Shown in pieces: positions 61,892-64,000 of a DNA stretch of 64,000 nt. Numbering within the stretch: the first letter of the stretch is position 1; each line of letters starts with the position of its first letter. This DNA is from Thermomicrobiales bacterium (GTDB lineage: Bacteria; Chloroflexota; Chloroflexia; Thermomicrobiales; UBA6265). Below the pieces are notes generated by a model that was not told the origin of the DNA, searched no databases, and worked only from the letters and a program-made list of their open reading frames with translations. Location of the stretch: positions 1-64,000 of the forward strand of contig JAWKPF010000009.1 of assembly GCA_041390825.1 (NCBI GenBank), written 5' to 3'. Made by a program: the position numbers and the translations under genes.

Positions 61892-62389
61892 CTATTCTTC
61901 CTCGCCGAAGGCATTTCGCAGGGCGGTTTCCTGCTCGGCTGATAGATTGCTGGCGATCAACTCAGGCGCAACACCGGCATCCTTGAGCTGTGCAATGACG
62001 CGGTCACGGGCGGTGACCTCGCCGAGCAGGAAGAGCGCAGACGTGCCTGGAGTCACCTTTCCCTGCACACTCTTGATGAAATTGTCATCGATGCCATAGT
62101 CCTGAAAACTCGCGGTCAACGCCCCAGCCGCCGCGCCAATCGCAAGACCCAGGAACGGAATGAAGAAAAGCAATCCAAAGAGCATGCCCCAGAATGCACC
62201 GCTCAGCGCTCCTGCGCTCTTTAGATGAACGAGTTGCTCTGTCTTGGGCTTCTTCTTACCGACTTCCCAGCGAACAATTGCTCCGTCCTCGATCGTGACG
62301 ATTCGCTGAGCTTGCAGGCTCTTCAGAACCGCGAGCGCCCGATCCGCTCCGTCCACCGTATCGAACTTCCATGCCGTGAGCGTTGTCAT
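61892..62389 (-). CDS. DUF1269-family membrane-associated protein
   Basis: The 165-residue protein has the DUF1269 pattern: an N-terminal ferredoxin-like region with ADRALAVLKSLQAQRIVTIEDGAIVRWE near residues 15-42, a double glycine-rich hydrophobic stretch AGALSGAFWGMLFGLLFFIPFLGLAIGAAAGAL near 64-96, and a C-terminal ALFLLGEVTARDRVIAQLKD near 119-138. AAAAGGA precedes the ATG. Members are linked to membrane stress. It belongs to the same stress-type block as the DUF6325 proteins, to which its fold may be related. Confidence 0.85.
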   Translation of the reverse strand: MTTLTAWKFDTVDGADRALAVLKSLQAQRIVTIEDGAIVRWEVGKKKPKTEQLVHLKSAGALSGAFWGMLFGLLFFIPFLGLAIGAAAGALTASFQDYGIDDNFIKSVQGKVTPGTSALFLLGEVTARDRVIAQLKDAGVAPELIASNLSAEQETALRNAFGEEE

Positions 62390-62502
62390 GTTCCTTTTCC
62401 CAGTTTCGAAATTCGCATTGCGACCACATAGATCGCGCCATTTTCGTCGCTCCGCTCTGTGAGCCAATTCAGTCCTGCCGGTCGAGAGTCCTCCTTATTT
62501 CA

Positions 62503-63012
62503 CTACTTGAGGAGCGGTTGCTCGCGCAGAAGCATCTGCGAGAGGAGCGTTGGTGTAATCCAGCAATTCGCAAGTACGTGCCCGTGCGCCTCAGCAGCAG
62601 CGATGTCTAGTTCAGCAGCCCATAGGTGCTCGATGAGCAAAATGAGCGCGCGTGAATTGACCGGAATCAGGTCGGCGATCTCGAGGAGTTGCTCTTCGGT
62701 AACGCTAAAGTCGGATTGCCTCTCGATCGAACTGTTTGGTTCCGGGAACGATCTCGCCTTCCAAGAACCTTGGTTTGGAAGACCAAAGAGTGCTTTGCTG
62801 AGCAGACCGCTCCAGCGTGGATCGCCGCGCGGAGCATCGAGCGTATCGAGAACGATGAGCTCTCCATCTTTTCCCTTCACGGTGACCACGCTGTCGATGA
62901 GTCCGATCAAACTCCTTCGACGCAGATGATCGACTTGCGCGTGCGCCAATGTTGGCAGTACTGCGCTGTCGAAGTTAATGACTACCAACTGGAGTGGTCC
63001 GACTGTGTTCAT
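62503..63012 (-). CDS. DUF6325/DUF1269-like protein (second copy)
   Basis: The 169-residue protein has an N-terminal GPLQLVVINFDS and a conserved RRSLIGLIDSVVTVKGKDGELIVLDT near residues 32-57. The C-terminal half contains LIPVNSRALILLIEHLWAAELDIAAAEAHGHVL, matching the segment LEPNSSAALLLFENAWAAQFAQAL in the protein at 53663. Divergence and length suggest an old duplication. No membrane helix is evident. Function unknown. It follows the LURP-one gene by 23 bases, so it is likely co-transcribed with it. Confidence 0.75.
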   Translation of the reverse strand: MNTVGPLQLVVINFDSAVLPTLAHAQVDHLRRRSLIGLIDSVVTVKGKDGELIVLDTLDAPRGDPRWSGLLSKALFGLPNQGSWKARSFPEPNSSIERQSDFSVTEEQLLEIADLIPVNSRALILLIEHLWAAELDIAAAEAHGHVLANCWITPTLLSQMLLREQPLLK

Positions 63013-63035
63013 AAGCGACTCTCGGCAACATAAAC

Positions 63036-63608
63036 TTATGACGGCGTTCCACCATGTGACATCAGATCCAGGGCAACAACGCTTGCAATGAGTAGTGCGT
63101 CTGGCTGGCCCGGAGTAGTTTCGATTCCATATGAGTTTGTCGTCCGAAACCATTTTCGAGATATGGCTGCGACAATGCCGCTTGGTCCGACAATCGAAAA
63201 CTCGTAGGAAGCCGGGCTTCCCTTAACCTCGAGCGAGATCCCGTTCGAGAGTTCAATCGAGAAACGGTCTCGGAGTGGACTTGCGAGCGATCGGTGCACC
63301 ACTCCTGTCTCTGTTCCCGTTGCGTCGTAGATGGTGAGACGATCGGTCTTGCGCACGTGATGTGCAGGAACCCGGAAGAGCGTGCGACCAGCGAGGTCTT
63401 CGACAACGATCGTGTCTCTCTCGGCAAGTTCGATTCCGCTGATACGCAGCACATGTTCTCCATCTGCGTTGAGGATCAGGAAGTCTGTGCCGAGCGCAGC
63501 TAGATCTGACGTCATCCGATAGCGGTTCGATCGTGACCGTGTTGGGTCTTCGCCTCCAGGATCAGCGCTGTCGCTGCTTGACGACGTGATCGGCTTGTCA
63601 TCGTCCAT
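63036..63608 (-). CDS. LURP-one-related family protein
   Basis: The 190-residue protein has a disordered acidic N-terminus, then the beta-barrel pattern of the LURP-one/scramblase-like family: FLILNADGEHVLRISG near residues 43-58, IVVEDLAGRTLFRVPAHHVRKTDRLTIYDATG near 66-97 and EFSIVGPSGIVAAISRKWFRTTNSYGIET near 144-172. The family includes plant defence and bacterial YxjI-like proteins with unclear biochemical roles, possibly membrane-lipid or phosphate binding. I chose the ATG at 63608; the ribosome-binding site is weak. Probably co-transcribed with the DUF6325-like gene. Confidence 0.8.
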   Translation of the reverse strand: MDDDKPITSSSSDSADPGGEDPTRSRSNRYRMTSDLAALGTDFLILNADGEHVLRISGIELAERDTIVVEDLAGRTLFRVPAHHVRKTDRLTIYDATGTETGVVHRSLASPLRDRFSIELSNGISLEVKGSPASYEFSIVGPSGIVAAISRKWFRTTNSYGIETTPGQPDALLIASVVALDLMSHGGTPS

Positions 63609-63754
63609 TTGGTTCAACTCGCCTGTACCTCCGTCAACGCAGCGGGTTTCGCCACAACGAACGTAACAGGCGTGGTCGCACCTCACCATCACCAGAAAGC
63701 GGTAATGGTCAGGGGTACTCGTCGAGATAACGGGAAAATGGGCAGAATCGAAGG

Positions 63755-64000
63755 CTAGAGCAGACCGAGTTGCTGAGAGCGATTGATCGCTTGGGTTCGG
63801 CTGGAAACGTCCAGCTTGTCGAAGATGCGCCGGAGGTGAGTCTTGACGGTCTCTTCTGAGATAAAGAGAGCGTCGCCGACATCTCGATTCGAGAGGCCGG
63901 CGGCAACCAGGCGCATAACGTCGCGTTCGCGCGGACTCAGAACAGATTGCGCCGAATCGATTGGGGTCGTCGAGAGATAGGGTTCGCCTGCACTTGCGAA
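63755..64000 (-). CDS. LuxR-type transcriptional regulator, C-terminal part (truncated by window end)
   Basis: The minus-strand frame runs from the window edge to a TAG at 63757-63755. It encodes SVLSPRERDVMRLVAAGLSN, then RDVGDALFISEETVKTHLRR and IFDKLDVSSRTQAINRSQQLGLL. This is the LuxR/NarL helix-turn-helix, in the MalT-like (LAL) style with V-K-T-H-L-x-x-I-x-x-K-L-x-V. At most 81 residues are inside the window; the N-terminal domain, which would tell the input signal, lies beyond. It may control the LURP-one and DUF6325-like genes, which are downstream on the same strand. Confidence 0.9.
   Translation of the reverse strand, partial: FASAGEPYLSTTPIDSAQSVLSPRERDVMRLVAAGLSNRDVGDALFISEETVKTHLRRIFDKLDVSSRTQAINRSQQLGLL

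Overview
The window is high-GC bacterial chromosome. It starts inside a 5S rRNA gene and stops inside a LuxR-type regulator gene. I see no phage, transposase, integrase or CRISPR. The gene content fits a Chloroflexota bacterium, most likely Thermomicrobia/Sphaerobacter-like. It has a rpsB-tsf-pyrH-frr-uppS-cdsA-dxr block, a short EF-Ts, bactofilins, secreted SH3b/NodB proteins with Thr/Ser/Pro-rich linkers, and many actinobacterial/chloroflexal DUF families. That placement is inference from gene content; no alignment was run.

Layout. 0-0.2 kb: 5S rRNA end and initiator tRNA-fMet. 0.3-3.1 kb (+): GNAT acetyltransferase, amidohydrolase, ComF-type phosphoribosyltransferase. 3.0-8.8 kb (-): a housekeeping operon for translation (S2, EF-Ts, RRF), UMP kinase and isoprenoid/phospholipid/wall precursors (UppS, CdsA, Dxr). 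9-13.4 kb: a cell-envelope set of one membrane SH3b protein, two bactofilins and a divergent SH3b-NodB deacetylase. 13.4-18 kb: serine hydrolase, P5C dehydrogenase, unknown protein, MFS transporter. 18-22.9 kb: sugar-type ABC permease pair with two divergent solute-binding proteins (one Sec-type, one Tat-type) and no ATPase. 22.9-26.3 kb: a tract of three frameshifted genes (APH-type kinase, M81 metallopeptidase, AHSA1/SRPBCC) around an intact ArsR gene.

26.3-30.4 kb (-): an ECF42-type sigma factor, a DUF2277 protein, an Asp-box beta-propeller protein overlapping a GG-ending MoaD/ThiS-like protein, and two DGPF (YCII) proteins. 30.6-33.2 kb: a rhamnonate module (dehydratase, rhamnose mutarotase, Gfo/Idh oxidoreductase). 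33.2-39.4 kb: secreted phosphoesterase, VOC dioxygenase, a large four-SH3b NodB protein, a small gene interrupted by an amber codon, and a VOC protein. 39.4-51.7 kb: AbgT transporter with peptidase T, two SulP transporters, CoA-transferase, MFS/MarR pair, and a nucleotidyltransferase/methyltransferase pair separated by a perfect palindrome. 51.7-64 kb: formylglycine-generating-enzyme-like protein, then a run of small stress-type or uncharacterised families (two DUF6325-like, SHOCT, DUF488, DUF1345, carbohydrate-binding, third SulP, DUF2252, DUF4397, DUF1269, LURP-one), ending in the LuxR gene.

The most interesting items are the propeller/MoaD-like gene pair beside the ECF42-DGPF genes, the broken-gene tract at 22.9-26.3 kb, the amber-interrupted gene at 38.5-38.8 kb, two structured intergenic inverted-repeat elements, and several operator-like palindromes beside regulators. 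All functions are assigned by reading motifs in translated sequence, with no database search.
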